From: Stropharia rugosoannulata
Lineage: Eukaryota; Basidiomycota; Agaricomycetes; Agaricales; Strophariaceae
Length of the DNA: 64,000 nucleotides
Assembly (NCBI GenBank): GCA_028532985.1
Contig: JANCIK010000008.1
Location: 2,728,001 to 2,792,000 of the forward strand
Reading direction: 5' to 3'
Shown: one piece after another, positions 22,338-35,144 of the stretch
Layout of the letters: the number at the start of each line of letters is the position of its first letter
How positions within the stretch are numbered: position 1 is the first letter of the stretch
The notes under the pieces: model-generated
The model's input: the letters and a program-made list of their open reading frames with translations, nothing else
Told to the model about the DNA's origin: nothing
Database searches by the model: none
Made by a program: the position numbers and the translations under genes

Positions 22338-23563
22338 ATGTCTACTCCAACTCGTCGAAGCGTAAAAGGCTCTCGCGAGACTCTAGAGAGGGCTATCAAT
22401 AACTTAAATGATATACAGAAAGCAGTCTATGATGACGAACATATGAACATTGAAGAGAAGGGGACCATTTCTGGCATGTTAACATCGTATGTGCTTGATT
22501 ATTATAATATAGTCATTGACTCAGATGATATGTATTAACAGGCAGCGCAGTGCTGTTTTGGAAAAGAAAAAGTCCTTCACAGGAGCCAGAGGAATTGTAT
22601 ACAGTTTGGTACCCGACAATGTATTACCTCAGGGGGTACAACTCAAACATGCTCAGGCGCAAGCCGTCGAAACGGAAGTCAAGAACATTAAGAAACATTG
22701 GGAGGTGAGTCAGAAGGGCTTTTATCTACTGCATCCTCTTCTGCACCTCTTCTCATTGAGGCCTATAGAATATATCAGAAAATGCAAAGAAGCGCGCTCA
22801 AATGCTCGGCACCTCTGACAGTACCCCCGCGGAGAGCTCTCTAACCTCCGGTAATTCGACAAATGTTACAATTAATAGAAAACTCTATAATGTAACGGCT
22901 GATGATAAGTTTACCTACAACTCGGCTCCCAGCTCACTGGAATCCCCTAGTAACGTCCCATTCGTACCTCACACTGCTCAGTTGGCTACGAACGCTGTCT
23001 CGGCCTGGGATCATTCCCTGGATTCAATGCGGCTAGCAAAGAGCTCTTCTCGCGACTCTCGGTCTGATCGACGATCAGCTCAACAGGCTGCAGGAACACA
23101 TCACGCTCCGTCTAAATATCCAAGTCCCGTTCACTCGCCACGTATATCTGACTCAGAATCCCATCGTCACTATACGAACCCGAGTATGTCCAGTAACATG
23201 TCAGACCCACCCAGGGCACCTTCGAGCGTTAGCATCCGTCCGTCATTGCCCGCTCCACCACGCAAGTGAGTCGATATATATCAGAATTCGATGTACCTAA
23301 TTAGAGCAACTAGACAAAGAAGACAGGTCGAGACCATAGTGGCTCCTGAAGTCGATGCGTTGCCTTCCTCAACCACAGAGCAACTTGAAGGAGAACCCTA
23401 TGATCCTGAACAATTGTACTGGGACGATCAATCAATTACTATGCCGCGGGACAGCCTTACCCAAGCTGGGCATCAGAGGACCTATAGTTCTTTTTTGTCG
23501 ATTGAAAGCACCGAGGAGGGACATGGCCGCTATGAGAATTTTGATGAGAGCGCAGAGTACTAG
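22338..23563 (+). CDS. H2, member of unrecognised H family (short form)
   Basis: Exons 22338-22486, 22542-22704, 22769-23265 and 23314-23563 give about 352 aa with all phases preserved. The N-terminus (SRETLERAINNLNDIQKAV) is a likely helix and is more diverged than the same region of H1 and H3. The VTINRKLYNVTADDKFTYNS block and the SDPPRAPSSVSIRPSLPAPP block are kept. The roughly 60-residue segment that precedes the second block in H1 and H3 (starting RRQYYPHVPPSH) is missing, explaining the smaller size. The C-terminal exon is acidic. H2 is the most divergent of the three, yet its promoter elements are the same. K3 follows 831 nt downstream on the same strand. Function unknown. Confidence 0.75.
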
Positions 23564-24286
23564 TTCAAGAAAATGAACAGCTCCTTCGATCGCGAGGTAA
23601 GTAAATATCGTTCTCATTCATTACTCGCCTCCCTATATGCCACCCTATGATCTTGTGATCTTTTATGATTTTAGAAGAACTCATTCCTTCCTGTGTACCT
23701 ACCAATTACGTTCAAATCACATTACAAACTGGTACTGCTACTAGTCTGCCATGTGCTGACTCTTCTCCTAAAGTGCTCAATGTTGTACCATTTCGACTAG
23801 AGTAGTACTTATATCTCAGCAGTATACAATCAATATTCAATCCTGATTTATGTCTATTCCCTATTGATTCTCTTCTCATTTCCTCTATATCTTCACGATT
23901 TTGACTTTTCTGCTTCAGTATTTACTGGACACGCTCGTTATGTGCTTCTCTTTGACATTTCTCAAAAGAATTTGGGCTTTGTGTGAGTTTTCCTAGTTCT
24001 CGTTTTGCCTTTGTCCGAGAGCCGGAGTTGCCGTCTTGCCGCAGCTGAAGCGCTGACCACTGAATGGTTTGTTCAAGGCGTATTATGCCTACCATTTACC
24101 CCATATTCACGAATGCAAGTACACAGAGTATATTCTCTGATGAGCAATTGCGCTGGCGGATTAGGATGGCGCAGCAAGCTACCATCTTGAGATGCACGAG
24201 CGGATCACCTGCAACTTATCCATTAACTTACTTTAGTAGTCACGCGGGAATATTCGGAAATATGTACACTCATCTCTTTTGAAATG
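23564..24286. other. Intergenic, H2 to K3
   Basis: AT-rich with no supported gene. A GTCACGCGGGAATATTC motif near 24239 is related to motifs before K4 (26222), K2 and at 35586. Confidence 0.5.
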
Positions 24287-24297
24287 TGACGTGTCAT
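24287..24297 (+). promoter_or_regulatory. CRE/bZIP-like element of K3
   Basis: TGACGTGTCAT, 98 nt before the K3 ATG. The sequence is identical at K2 and K7. Confidence 0.5.
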
Positions 24298-24394
24298 CTC
24301 AGTACCCGTTCCCCCCGCCCCTTCAAGGCAACGCCAAGTGCAATACGACATAGCACGGATAGTATTCACAATACTCCTGTTTCCGTGGTGTGAT

Positions 24395-25739
24395 ATGCCA
24401 CGAGCTTTTCGCGATCTTAGAAATGTGGAGGTAAGGAACGATAGTTTGATACAACCATGGGAGGAACCTTGGGTTGAGCACCAGCCATTTCTTCTGGAAC
24501 GAGGATATCTGTTGCCTGAACGGTATCGCCCAGGTTGGGTACCTTCTTGGCTAAACAAAAAGGTCAACCGGCACGATAAGTGCCCTGATTCGGCATTTAT
24601 GTTTGTATGTTCATACTTCTCTATCTTATGTTATAGGCCCTTTAATGAGCACCTTTACCTAGATTTCGTGGCCCCTCCTAGATGCTATTCGTGTTGCCGA
24701 CGGTCAAAGGGTGGTGCTTAAGGTTGTCTGCGCGGATGAAGACATACCATTTTTGGAGTATTTGAACTCCCCAGAACTACTTCAAGACGAAAGAAATCAT
24801 ACCGTTCCACTGCTGGACAAGATACCAGTCCCAAACGACGACAGGCACGTTTGGATTGTTATGCCATACCTTCTAAGTATGGAATGTCCTGTCTTCCGTT
24901 TCAACTATGTCTCCGAAATTATCGAGTGTATGAGTCAACTTCTTGAGGTGAGCTTTTTTGATCAGTAACACGTGTGCATAGGCTTAGTATTTATATGATA
25001 TGCGTAGGGTCTCGAATTTATGCACGAACGCCGTATAGCACACAGGTCAGTGGTCGAGATTCCTGAATTACACTACACGTCTTTACGCCGACGACATGGG
25101 TCTAGAGATGCCTGCTATCTCAATATTATGATGGACTCCTCGAAATTACTTCCGGATGGTGATATGTCATTTTTCCGGCCAGGAAGATCAATAGATTGGA
25201 AGGGTTTGGTTGAAGTAGTTGAGCGCCGATCTGTTGAGCCTCTGAAGTATTTCTTCATCGATTTCGAAACTGCTATATGCTTTCCTCCAGACCAGGAAGA
25301 ATGTCTCTGCGTTGGAAGGTATGGGCAAGAACGCGATGCCCCGGAGTTATCCGAAACCATTCCCTATAATCCTTTCAAGCTGGACATATACCAAGTAGGC
25401 ATGATTATTGCAAAGCTTTCCAAAGTAAGTGCGTTGACATCGTGCCACGTCGCACAATTGAAAACTGCTTTCCAGAACTACGAGGGTATGGAGCTTTTAC
25501 TCCCATTTCACGAGGCTATGACTCGCAAGGATCCCGCGGACAGGCCTACAGCAACAGAAGCCAGGCTATTATTCAAGACCATGGTTTCAGCGTTTAGTGA
25601 AGAGGAGATGTCACAGAGGGTTTGGACAGAGACGGACATTATTTTGGGACGTCGTAAGAAGTTTGAAAAGAGTTTGAAGCCTAAGAAGACATTGCGAACT
25701 CTTCTGATGCGATTGTTTTCGTCCACGACATCGCATTAA
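24395..25739 (+). CDS. K3, atypical protein kinase-like protein
   Basis: Five exons (24395-24604, 24663-24947, 25008-25045, 25106-25424, 25476-25739) give about 371 aa. Features in order: the family N-terminal block (LIQPWEEPWVEHQPFL, PERYRPGWVPSW), WPLLDAIRVADGQRVVLKVV with the candidate catalytic Lys, the catalytic loop HRDACYLNIMMD assembled across an exon junction, DFE in place of DFG, and APELSETIPYNPFKLD. The C-terminal lobe includes MTRKDPADRPTATEARLLF, the DRPT motif typical of kinase subdomain XI. A basic tail ends SSTTSH. Introns 3 (60 nt) and 4 (51 nt) are multiples of three without stops, so retained transcripts stay in frame. First of a parallel array with K4 and K5. Confidence 0.82.
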
Positions 25740-26385
25740 CTCTTTTCCGTAACCCACTGAACTCTTCTTATGCGAGTGTTTTCTTCCTGAGCTTCGCATT
25801 CATTCTTTTCCATATACCCACTTTTTAAATACAGCACATCAACCTTATTTTACTTTGCCTGGACTATGTACAACTTAAAATGACGCCCACTGTTTTGTTG
25901 CAAAATGAACATATAGCATAGGATACTATTTTACATGCCTCACAATACACGTAAGTACGTACATAACCAACCTATAATGTCCGAACATCTTCTACGTCGG
26001 TTGTAGGGTATCTGTAACAGAGTATCTCCAAGTTGAACACCTTTGTAGCAACTTGAATAACAATGACGGATGAACTGCATCCCACACAATAAGGCTACCC
26101 TCAATAGCCGTTGCCACTGACACAGATGAAATTTGATAACTAAACCACCTCGACTTTCAAGTTAGCGTAGCCGCATGCGTAGTGCATAGTACGTTACTTA
26201 TACTACATCTGAGGTCAACCGGTCACGCGGGAATTCGCCCGTCTAATTATAGACTTGATTGTAACGTTTCATTTCATCTCAACCCACTTGCAATGCTCAC
26301 CATCCCTCTGGTCAATCTACTTCTAAAACAGCACATCAGTAAGAACCTTACTAAAGTCTAATCACAACACCTCTTTCTTGGCGAT
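25740..26385. other. Intergenic, K3 to K4
   Basis: No supported gene. TAACGTTTCAT (26262-26272, 114 nt before K4) is a degenerate match to the CRE-like element, and GTCACGCGGGAATTC occurs at about 26223. Confidence 0.45.
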
Positions 26386-27743
26386 ATGCCACGCGTGTTT
26401 GGCAAACATGCAAACGTGGAAGTAGAGTCAGGCGATAATTTGATAAAACCTTGGGAGAAACTCTGGGTTGAGCACCAGCCATTTCTCTTGCAACGTGGAT
26501 ATTTGCTTCCTGAACGGTATCGCCAAGGCTGGGTCCCCTCTTGGTTAGGCAAAAACATCGACCAGTACAACCGGTATCATAACTGTCCTGATTCGCAGTA
26601 CATGTTTGTACGTCCAAACTTCCCTCTGCCTTTACTTGTTTGGGGATATATAGCTTATACATTCTCAAACCCAGCCTTTTTGGCCCGTGCTCGATGCCAC
26701 TCGCGTTGCCGATGGTACAAGAGTGGTACTAAAGGTTGTTTGTGAGAATGAAGACATACCGTTTCTGGAGTATTTGAACTCTCCGGAACTATTGGAAGAA
26801 GAAAGAAATCATACCGTTCCACTGCTCGACAAAATACCAGTCCCGAATGACAGCAAACACGTCTGGATAGTGATGCCATACCTCCTACGTATAAGCTGCC
26901 GTGCCTTCCCTTTTACCTATGTCTCCGAAGTTGTCGATTGTATGAGTCAGGTTCTTGAGGTGAGTTTTTGATCAGTAGCACATATGCGTAGGCTGATATG
27001 GGCAGGGTCTTGAATTTATGCACGAACATCGTATAGCACACAGGTCAGTGTTCAAGACTTCCGAATTACACTACACGTCTTTAACCCGAAAGCATGGTTC
27101 TAGAGATGCCTGCTATCTCAATATTATGATGGACTCGTCAAAACTACTTCCAGATGGTGATATGTCATTCTTCCGCACAGGATTGTCAATAGACTGGAAG
27201 CGTCGCGTGCAAAGGGTCGAGCGTCGATCTGTCGAGCCTCTGAAGTACTACTTCATAGATTTCGAAACGGCTATTAAATTTCCTCCAGGACAGGAAGAAT
27301 GTCTCTGCGTTGGGAGGTACGGGCAAGAACGCAACGCGCCCGAGTTGTCGGAAACCACACCATATAATCCTTTCAAGCTGGACATATACCAAGTTGGCAT
27401 GATAATTGAAAAGCTTTCCGAAGTGAGTGCATTGACATTGCACCACATTGCATAATTGAAAGCTGCTTTCCAGAACTACGAGGGTATGGAAATATTACAC
27501 CCATTTCAACAGGCTATGACTCGTGAGAACCCCGAGGACAGGCCTACGGCTACAGAAGCTAGAGTGCTATTCAAGACCATGGTTTTAGCGTTCAGTGAAG
27601 AGGAGATGTCACAGAGAGTCTGGTCAGATATTGACGTTACGATGGGACGTCGTAAGCACTTTGAAAAGAGTTTGAAGCCCAAGAAGACATTGCGAGCTTT
27701 TCTGGCCCGAATGTTTTCGTTCTCGTCCACGGCTTCGCACTAA
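26386..27743 (+). CDS. K4, atypical protein kinase-like protein
   Basis: Exons 26386-26607, 26675-26959, 27006-27043, 27104-27422 and 27474-27743 give about 377 aa, the longest of the family owing to extra residues near the end of exon 1. Motifs: LIKPWEKLWVEHQPFL, PERYRQGWVPSW, VVLKVVCENEDIPF, HRDACYLNIMMD, DFETA, and APELSETTPYNPFKLD. DRPTATEARVLF lies in the last exon. The intact motif set suggests a folded protein; the missing Gly-rich loop and DFE suggest unusual or absent phosphotransfer. Intron 3 (60 nt) is stop-free and in frame. K5 follows 473 nt downstream. Confidence 0.82.
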
Positions 27744-27759
27744 CTCTTCCATACTCTAC

Positions 27760-27960
27760 CCACTTGGTAAACACTCTAATCCGTCATCCTTCATCTTTTT
27801 CTTTTTCTTTTAAGACGTGTTTATTTATTCTTTTTGGCGCATGCGCATTTGTACACATGTACTGTGTAGTCATGGTGTAATCTATCATGAAAGGCATCTT
27901 TGTGCGTGCGGCCGCGCATTGAGTGGATCCTACATGCAGTTCGACGCTTCCCACGGTTCC
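27760..27960 (+). repeat. Direct repeat 3' of K4 (copy 1)
   Basis: The stretch with TGTACACATGTACT, GGCATCTTTGTG and GTGGATCCTACATGC recurs downstream of K5 at about 29600-29790. This is consistent with tandem duplication of the K gene together with its 3' flank. Confidence 0.7.
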
Positions 27961-28216
27961 GTTCGTTCGCCATTAGCAACTTCCCTTGCGCGACTCACGC
28001 ACCCGCACGACACTCCTACTTATTGATCTTTCATTTTGACTGTGAATCTTCGGAGAAGCTGAAAACTTTGCAGATATCCTGCCCATGTGCTAGGCATCCA
28101 GGGGACTGCATTCTGATCTTTATTGCAGGACAAGCAGAAACGATCGAACTGCCATTTCTGCCAACATTACGACCAAACTACTACATAAAGCTAAAACCTC
28201 ATACCTTTCTGGGGAT

Positions 28217-29552
28217 ATGCCACGCGCATTTGATGAGCAAGGAAACGAGGAAGTAAGGTCAGACGACTTGATACAACCTTGGGAGGAACCGTGGGTCGAG
28301 CACCAGCCATTTCTCCTAGAACGAGGATACCTGCTGCCTGAGCGGTATCGTCAAGGTTGGGTGCCTTCCTGGCTAAACAAAAAGGTCAACCGGAGCGAGC
28401 AGTGTCCTGATTCGGAACAAATGTTTGTATGTTCATACTTCTCTATAATTTGATATTCTTAGTATCTTACGAGCACCTGAACCAGTCTCGCTGGCCCGTC
28501 TTAGATGCTATTCGCGTTGCCGACGGTCAAAGGGTGGTGCTCAAGGTCGTCTGCGCGCATGAAGACATACCATTTCTGGAGTATCTGAATTCCGCAGAAC
28601 TACTGCAAGACGAAAGGAACCACACCGTTCCACTATTGGACATAGTACCAGTCCCAAACGACAACGAGCATGTTTGGATAGTCATGCCATACCTTCTCAG
28701 CATAGAATGCCTTGCTTTCCCTTTCACCTATATCTCAGAAGTTATCGAGTGTATGAATCAGCTTCTCGAGGTGAGTTTTAGGTTATCAGTAATACATATG
28801 TACTAAAGGCTTATATGATAAGTAGGGCCTTGAATTTATGCACGAACACCGCATAGCACACAGGTTAGTGTTCCATTCGTACTACCTACTCAATTGCATA
28901 CCCAATGAACTGCTCTAGAGATGCGTGTTTTCTCAATGTTATGATGGACTCCTCGAAACTACTTCCGGACGGTGATATGTCATTTTTCCGCACAGGACTT
29001 TCAATAGATTGGAAACGTCGCGTACAACGGATCGAGCGTCGGTCTGTCGAGCCTCTGAAGTACTACTTCATAGATTTCGAAACGGCTATTAAATTTCCTC
29101 CAGGACAGGAAGAATGTCTCTGCGTTGGGATTTATGGGCAGGCGCACAACGCACCCGAGTTATCTGAGACTATTCCATATAATCCTTTCAAACTGGACAT
29201 ATACCAAGTGGGCATGATAATTGCAAAGCTGTCTAAAGTGAGTGCATTTACATTGTGCTACGTTGCATAATTGACAACTGCTTTTCAGAAGTACGAGGGT
29301 ATGGAGCTTTTACTCCCATTTCACGAGGCTATGACTCGTAAAGATCCCGCGGATAGGCCTACAGCAACAGAAGCTAGGCTACTATTCAAGACCATGATTT
29401 CAGCATTTAGTGAAGAGGAAATGTCACAGAGAGTCTGGACGAAGATTGATGTTATGTTGGGGCGTCGCAAGAAGTTTGAAAAAAGTTTGAAGCCCAAGAA
29501 GACGCTGCGAACTCTTCTGATGCGATTATTTTCGTCCACGACTTCGCATTAA
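28217..29552 (+). CDS. K5, atypical protein kinase-like protein
   Basis: Exons 28217-28426, 28486-28770, 28826-28863, 28919-29237 and 29289-29552 give about 371 aa with the same exon sizes as K3. The N-terminal block (LIQPWEEPWVEHQPFL, PERYRQGWVPSW), VVLKVVC Lys, HRDACFLNVMMD loop and DFETA motif are present. The usual GRYGQER before APEL is changed to GIYGQAH. The last exon is nearly that of K3 (DRPTATEARLLF, ending SSTTSH). The central part from RTGLSIDWKRRVQR to FETAIKFPPGQEE matches K4 instead, so K5 looks like a mosaic, perhaps from gene conversion. No CRE-like element was found upstream. Confidence 0.82.
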
Positions 29553-29599
29553 TTCTTTTCCGTATACATACTCAATTGATAAATATAATCCATTCGTTT

Positions 29600-29790
29600 T
29601 TGCTATCTTTTAAGAGGCGTCTGTTCAGCCTTTTTTCTTTTTCCTTTTTTTACACATGCATTTGTACACATGTACTATGTACTGTTCAATCACCTGCGTA
29701 ATTTATCATCAAAGGCATCGAGGCATCTTTGTGTATGCGGCCGCGCATGCGAGTGGATCCTACATGCGTATGCCTGACAGTTCGACGAAG
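29600..29790 (+). repeat. Direct repeat 3' of K5 (copy 2)
   Basis: Diverged copy of 27760-27960. It runs directly into the psiK6 fragment. Confidence 0.7.
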
Positions 29791-29792
29791 GC

Positions 29793-29985
29793 TTCGTGCC
29801 CCATCTTAGATGTTATTCGCGTTGCCAACGGTCGAAGGGTGGTTCTCAAGGCTGTCTGTGCGGATGAAGACATACCGTTATTGGAGTACTTGAACTCCTC
29901 AGAACTGCTTCAACACAAAAGAAACAATACCGTTCCACTGCTGGACAAAATACCAGTCCCAAACGACGACAAGCACGTTTGGATG
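29793..29985 (+). pseudogene. psiK6, fragment of a kinase-like gene
   Basis: Only the central part of the second exon remains, from about WP-ILDVIRVANGRRVVLK to PVPNDDKHVW. The 5' end is fused to the repeated flank (29600-29790) and the 3' end stops abruptly before the IVMPYLL segment. No catalytic loop follows. Likely a breakpoint of the tandem duplication that made K4 and K5. Confidence 0.85.
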
Positions 29986-30314
29986 CATGTAACTACCTTT
30001 TTGATAGATTGCATACATTCTACTTGTTGATCATCTCTGTATTATCTTCCTAGTCTTAAACATATTGACAAGAGCGTAATTATTGCACCATGTACTTCAT
30101 TATTGTATGTACTTTGATGGGGGCATCTCGACTGAATATGTGATTCTATCATTTTGATGCAAACATTATGAGCATCGGACAATATTGTCGGATTTCTTAG
30201 AGGCAGTCAACATGATGCGATTCATGTCCGTACTATACAGCCGTTGGGGAACTAACCCAATGTTAGCCCACAATCGATCAGAGGCACATATCCTCTTGAG
30301 AAATGACTTCTGGC
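29986..30314. other. Short gene-free stretch
   Basis: AT-rich; nothing recognised. Confidence 0.5.
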
Positions 30315-31530
<1,216 letters not shown>

Positions 31531-32679
31531 CGCCAATCATTCAACATCATTCTTGACTGCTTTCGCGCGCTTAATGACCATAACTGAGGAGCTGCATGAC
31601 CTATTGCATTTCAAGGGAAAGGGGATGCATGCCATTCGCGAGGCGCTATAGAACCTCAGCGTTTTGTAACCTAGGCAGTGGATATGCAAAACCTTGCCAA
31701 CTATTCCTCTAACTTGTGAAGGGCGGTTTTGGTGATGTATCTACGAGATTGGTATGGTGATATTCCCTGTAAATGTGTGCTCTCCATATTTGTGGTAGTA
31801 TCTTGGAAAGCCTTGCCGTTTTCGCCTTCGACAAATTCTTGTGGATGCAATCACAGCCTATGACAGCTCGCACGGCACCTCCCAGCTCTTCGCCTTAGAG
31901 TCTTCTCACCTACGCATTCCACAAGTTCTTTTACCAGGTACATGTCTTCCAGATGTCATGTTTTCGAAACTAGAGTTTGTTTAGGGTTTGTTCACAGCCT
32001 TGTCACAGCCAGCCTAAGTGGAACTCCTGGGTCGTGGGAGTGCATCATCATGTAGCAGAACGATGTGCTTGAATAGGGAAGGGTGTTCTCCAAATGTGGG
32101 CCCGATGTGACCTTGCAGATCGTAACATCGGAACAAAGTGGCGAGGACATTTATTCTCACGGTCTCTCAATTATATCCCACGCCTTGGTATGTCACGAAC
32201 TAGTGCTACTCTCGAGTAGCCAGGTTAATCTCTCCTGCTTTCTCTCTCTCTAGTCCTGGACAATTTATTGAGGTAGTCCATCAATCTGAATTTTAAAGTG
32301 AAGCATTTATGTAAGTGAAGTCAGTTCTGTAAATGTATATACAGGCGCCCAAGCTTCATAAATCTAACTTCATGCTTTGAGCTTTGCTCTTTTACCCGGA
32401 ATACCAGTGTGCTTCAAGCTGCGAAGCTTAAGCTTCAAACGTCTCGCAAGTGTCTCGTCACCGCAGCTCGCACAGCCGCGAAACAGAGAATAGCGCCTTA
32501 CCAGCTCAAGATAGTGCTCAAGGCTGAGGCTTAGCTACCACCCGGCCTGTGTCAAGTAATACAAAGTAGACAGTAATCAGGGTCATAATTCAATTTCGAT
32601 GCGTCGAGGCAGAAATTGCTGCGGAGCCGGGAGAACTCAAATCCCCGAGCCGTAGAAGTGTGCATCAGGCCTAGGTGTC
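31531..32679. other. Gene-free stretch, psiOYE to H3 upstream
   Basis: No supported gene or RNA seen. Confidence 0.45.
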
Positions 32680-32970
32680 TCTTTGACTCACAAGGGTACC
32701 TCATGCGTGCGTACCATACTGCTGGTACAGTTTTTCCGTACACATGCTAGCCACAGGAGTCTGTCTGACTCCCTCAAGAAGCTCACAATAATGGCGTGGG
32801 ATACTATTAGAAGGATAAGTGTATGTTATCATTTTCTCCTCGCTCCTCGTGGTAGATGTTTCTTGCACCAGCATTATAGTACTAAGAAGGCTGCATGTAA
32901 CTGAGTCACTTTTACATATGGGTGAGAATGTCTCTCTACAGAAATTCGTGTGCGTTATTATCACATATCT
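32680..32970 (+). repeat. Dispersed repeat upstream of H3
   Basis: Diverged relative of 21261-21385, its mirror at 7205-7330, and (reverse strand) about 6400-6746. The best shared blocks are CTCCTCGTGG to TTTCTTG and CACTTTTACATATGGGT. All copies lie between an OYE and an H gene. Confidence 0.5.
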
Positions 32971-33183
32971 AAATCAGCGGTGATTCGCAGTAATCTTAGT
33001 GCTCTGCCGCAGACTGTGAGCAAAGATACAACTTGTACTTTCTATTTATTTCTCCTAGATCAGTACAAACTCCGTAGACGAGTTCCGAGACGGTACAAAG
33101 TGGATCTGTGACTCTGTCTGGGATGATCTAGATTTTGAGCTCTTTTTTTACGATTCCAAGTATGTGTATTCTTGCATGCCTAC

Positions 33184-33196
33184 TAAGTTTGGAACA
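33184..33196 (+). promoter_or_regulatory. Conserved 13-bp H-family promoter element
   Basis: TAAGTTTGGAACA, 63 nt before the TATA box of H3. Confidence 0.55.
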
Positions 33197-33258
33197 ATAT
33201 TACTAAACAACCCATGAGAATTTGTTTTAAACTACCGCCAGTAGATAGGAGCACAGAC

Positions 33259-33268
33259 GGTATAAATA
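33259..33268 (+). promoter_or_regulatory. TATA box of H3
   Basis: GGTATAAATA, 47 nt before the H3 ATG at 33315. Confidence 0.6.
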
Positions 33269-33314
33269 GGAGAACGACAAAGAGCCCTTCAACAAGGTGT
33301 TTTACCTATTTAAC

Positions 33315-35144
33315 ATGCCTACTACCAAAGTCCAAGAAACTCTCCAGTTGCTCAACAAAGTTAACCGCGACTTAGACACTATCGATAACGAGATCATAAA
33401 TGACAAGTATACAGATCAAGGTTCCAAAGACAAGGTCACTGAAGGTGTTGTCAAGTATGTGCCCTTTTTATGAAATTCAACAGCTTTTGACGGATATGAT
33501 ATGACACTTGAACATATCTAGTGCTCGCGAGTCTGTCCTAACAAAGAAGAAGTCCTTGACAAGTTTCCCAATGGGACCGATACGCTCTATGAACCTGCCC
33601 TTACTGCCTAAAGCAAGAACGGTGCATAGAGAAGCCGAAGCCCTCGTTCAAACTGCCACGGAGCTGAAAACCGAATGGGAGGTAAGTTGTCCAGAGCTTT
33701 TAACTGTTTTCCACCATAGTGACGTTTTTTGATGTAAATTAACAGTATATATCAGAGGATGCGAAGACACGTGCTAAGAGCAACAAAGATAGTGCCTCCA
33801 ATGCGGACGGCCAGACGCAAATCTTGCAGTCTGAAAGCAAACCTGGCGTAAGCTTTCATGAGAGCAAGCCTAATGTACAGATCCTTGGAACTTCGAGTGC
33901 ACAACATCATGCCGGTGGAGTTCTTTCTCTTCCTTCTCGAGGCAAAAGGCCCCAAGACTCACCTTCTCTGACTACATCATCGAGGTCAGAGGTGAATTAT
34001 TCCGTAAGTTCGTTAGTTACTTCGGGTAAATCAACTTTATCATTTGATTCTGATCACTTGCTATAGAGCACTTCCAACAGAGCCTATGCAAACAACTCTG
34101 CAGCCTCCAGTAACTCGACAGATGTGCCAATTGATAGAAAGTTATATCATGTCACGATGGACGATGAGTTTATCTACAACGCGGTTCCCACTGCCAACTC
34201 CGATAAGCAACAATCCCCCAGCAACGTCCTTTGCGTACCTCACGGTCTTCAGATAGCTGCTCACAGTGTCGCTCCATCAGAGCCTTCCCTTGCTTTGCCA
34301 TCAGCCAGGAGATCTTCTCACAACTCTTCGCCTATCTATCTAATGAATGTACCGGCAGCAGACCTGCCACTTCCAGATGCTACGGCTCCTGATCCTTATC
34401 GGCGATTAGGTCAACAGGTTACAGGAAAATACCACACTCAGTCTAACTATATAAGTCCCGTCCACTCGTCACGCATACCTGACTCGGAGTCTAGGAGACA
34501 ATACTATCCCCATGTCCCGCCAAGTCACAGCGAGAACACCATCGCTAGAGCTGGTTACAGCGGTCCAAATCCCGGTGATCGAAGTGTGTCTTCTCAAAGA
34601 AACGTCCAAATTGGTGAGTCCCAAACAACTCCAGTACAAGTCGGGGTCGGACATATGTCTGGGAGCGGGAACTACAACACAGGCAGGGACGGTCGACAGC
34701 ACCATGCGAGCCCCAGTGTATGGAGTAACATGTCAGACCCACCCAGGGCGCCTTCAAGTGTGAGCATCCGCCCGTCGTTGCCCGCTCCACCGCGCAGGTG
34801 AGTTGATAAATACAGAATTCGAAAATCTAACTGGTTCAATTAATAGGCAAAGACGAGAGGTCGAGACCGTAGAGGCTCCTGAAGCATTGCCTTCTTCAAG
34901 TTCTCAGCGGTCTTCTGGAAGGGACAGCGTACTGAGCGTAGGCACGATTTTAAGTGAACAAAGTATTGATTCTTATGCAGCTGGACGACGATTCCACTGG
35001 GATGATAAACCAATTATGCTGCGGGACAGCTTTATTCAAGCTGAGCATCGGAGGCTACACAGCACCGATCAGTCAATTACATGGACCGAAGAGAATAACA
35101 GCTCTGAGAATTTAGATGAGACTCAGAGCTCAGAGTACCACTAA
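33315..35144 (+). CDS. H3, member of unrecognised H family (long form)
   Basis: Exons 33315-33454, 33522-33681, 33746-34003, 34067-34797 and 34847-35144 give about 528 aa, with no broken junction. It has the basic KKKSLTSFPMGPIRSMNL stretch of H1 and an extra exon (86 codons, Ser/Gln-rich) not kept in H1 or H2. It keeps the long Ser/Pro/Asn-rich middle, the SDPPRAPSSVSIRPSLPAPP block and an acidic tail containing RRFHWDDKPIMLRDSFIQAE. The C-terminal exon is almost the same as in H1, supporting their pairing across the outer palindrome. No catalytic motif, signal peptide or membrane span. PAPPRR could bind an SH3 domain (weak inference). Function unknown. Confidence 0.76.
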
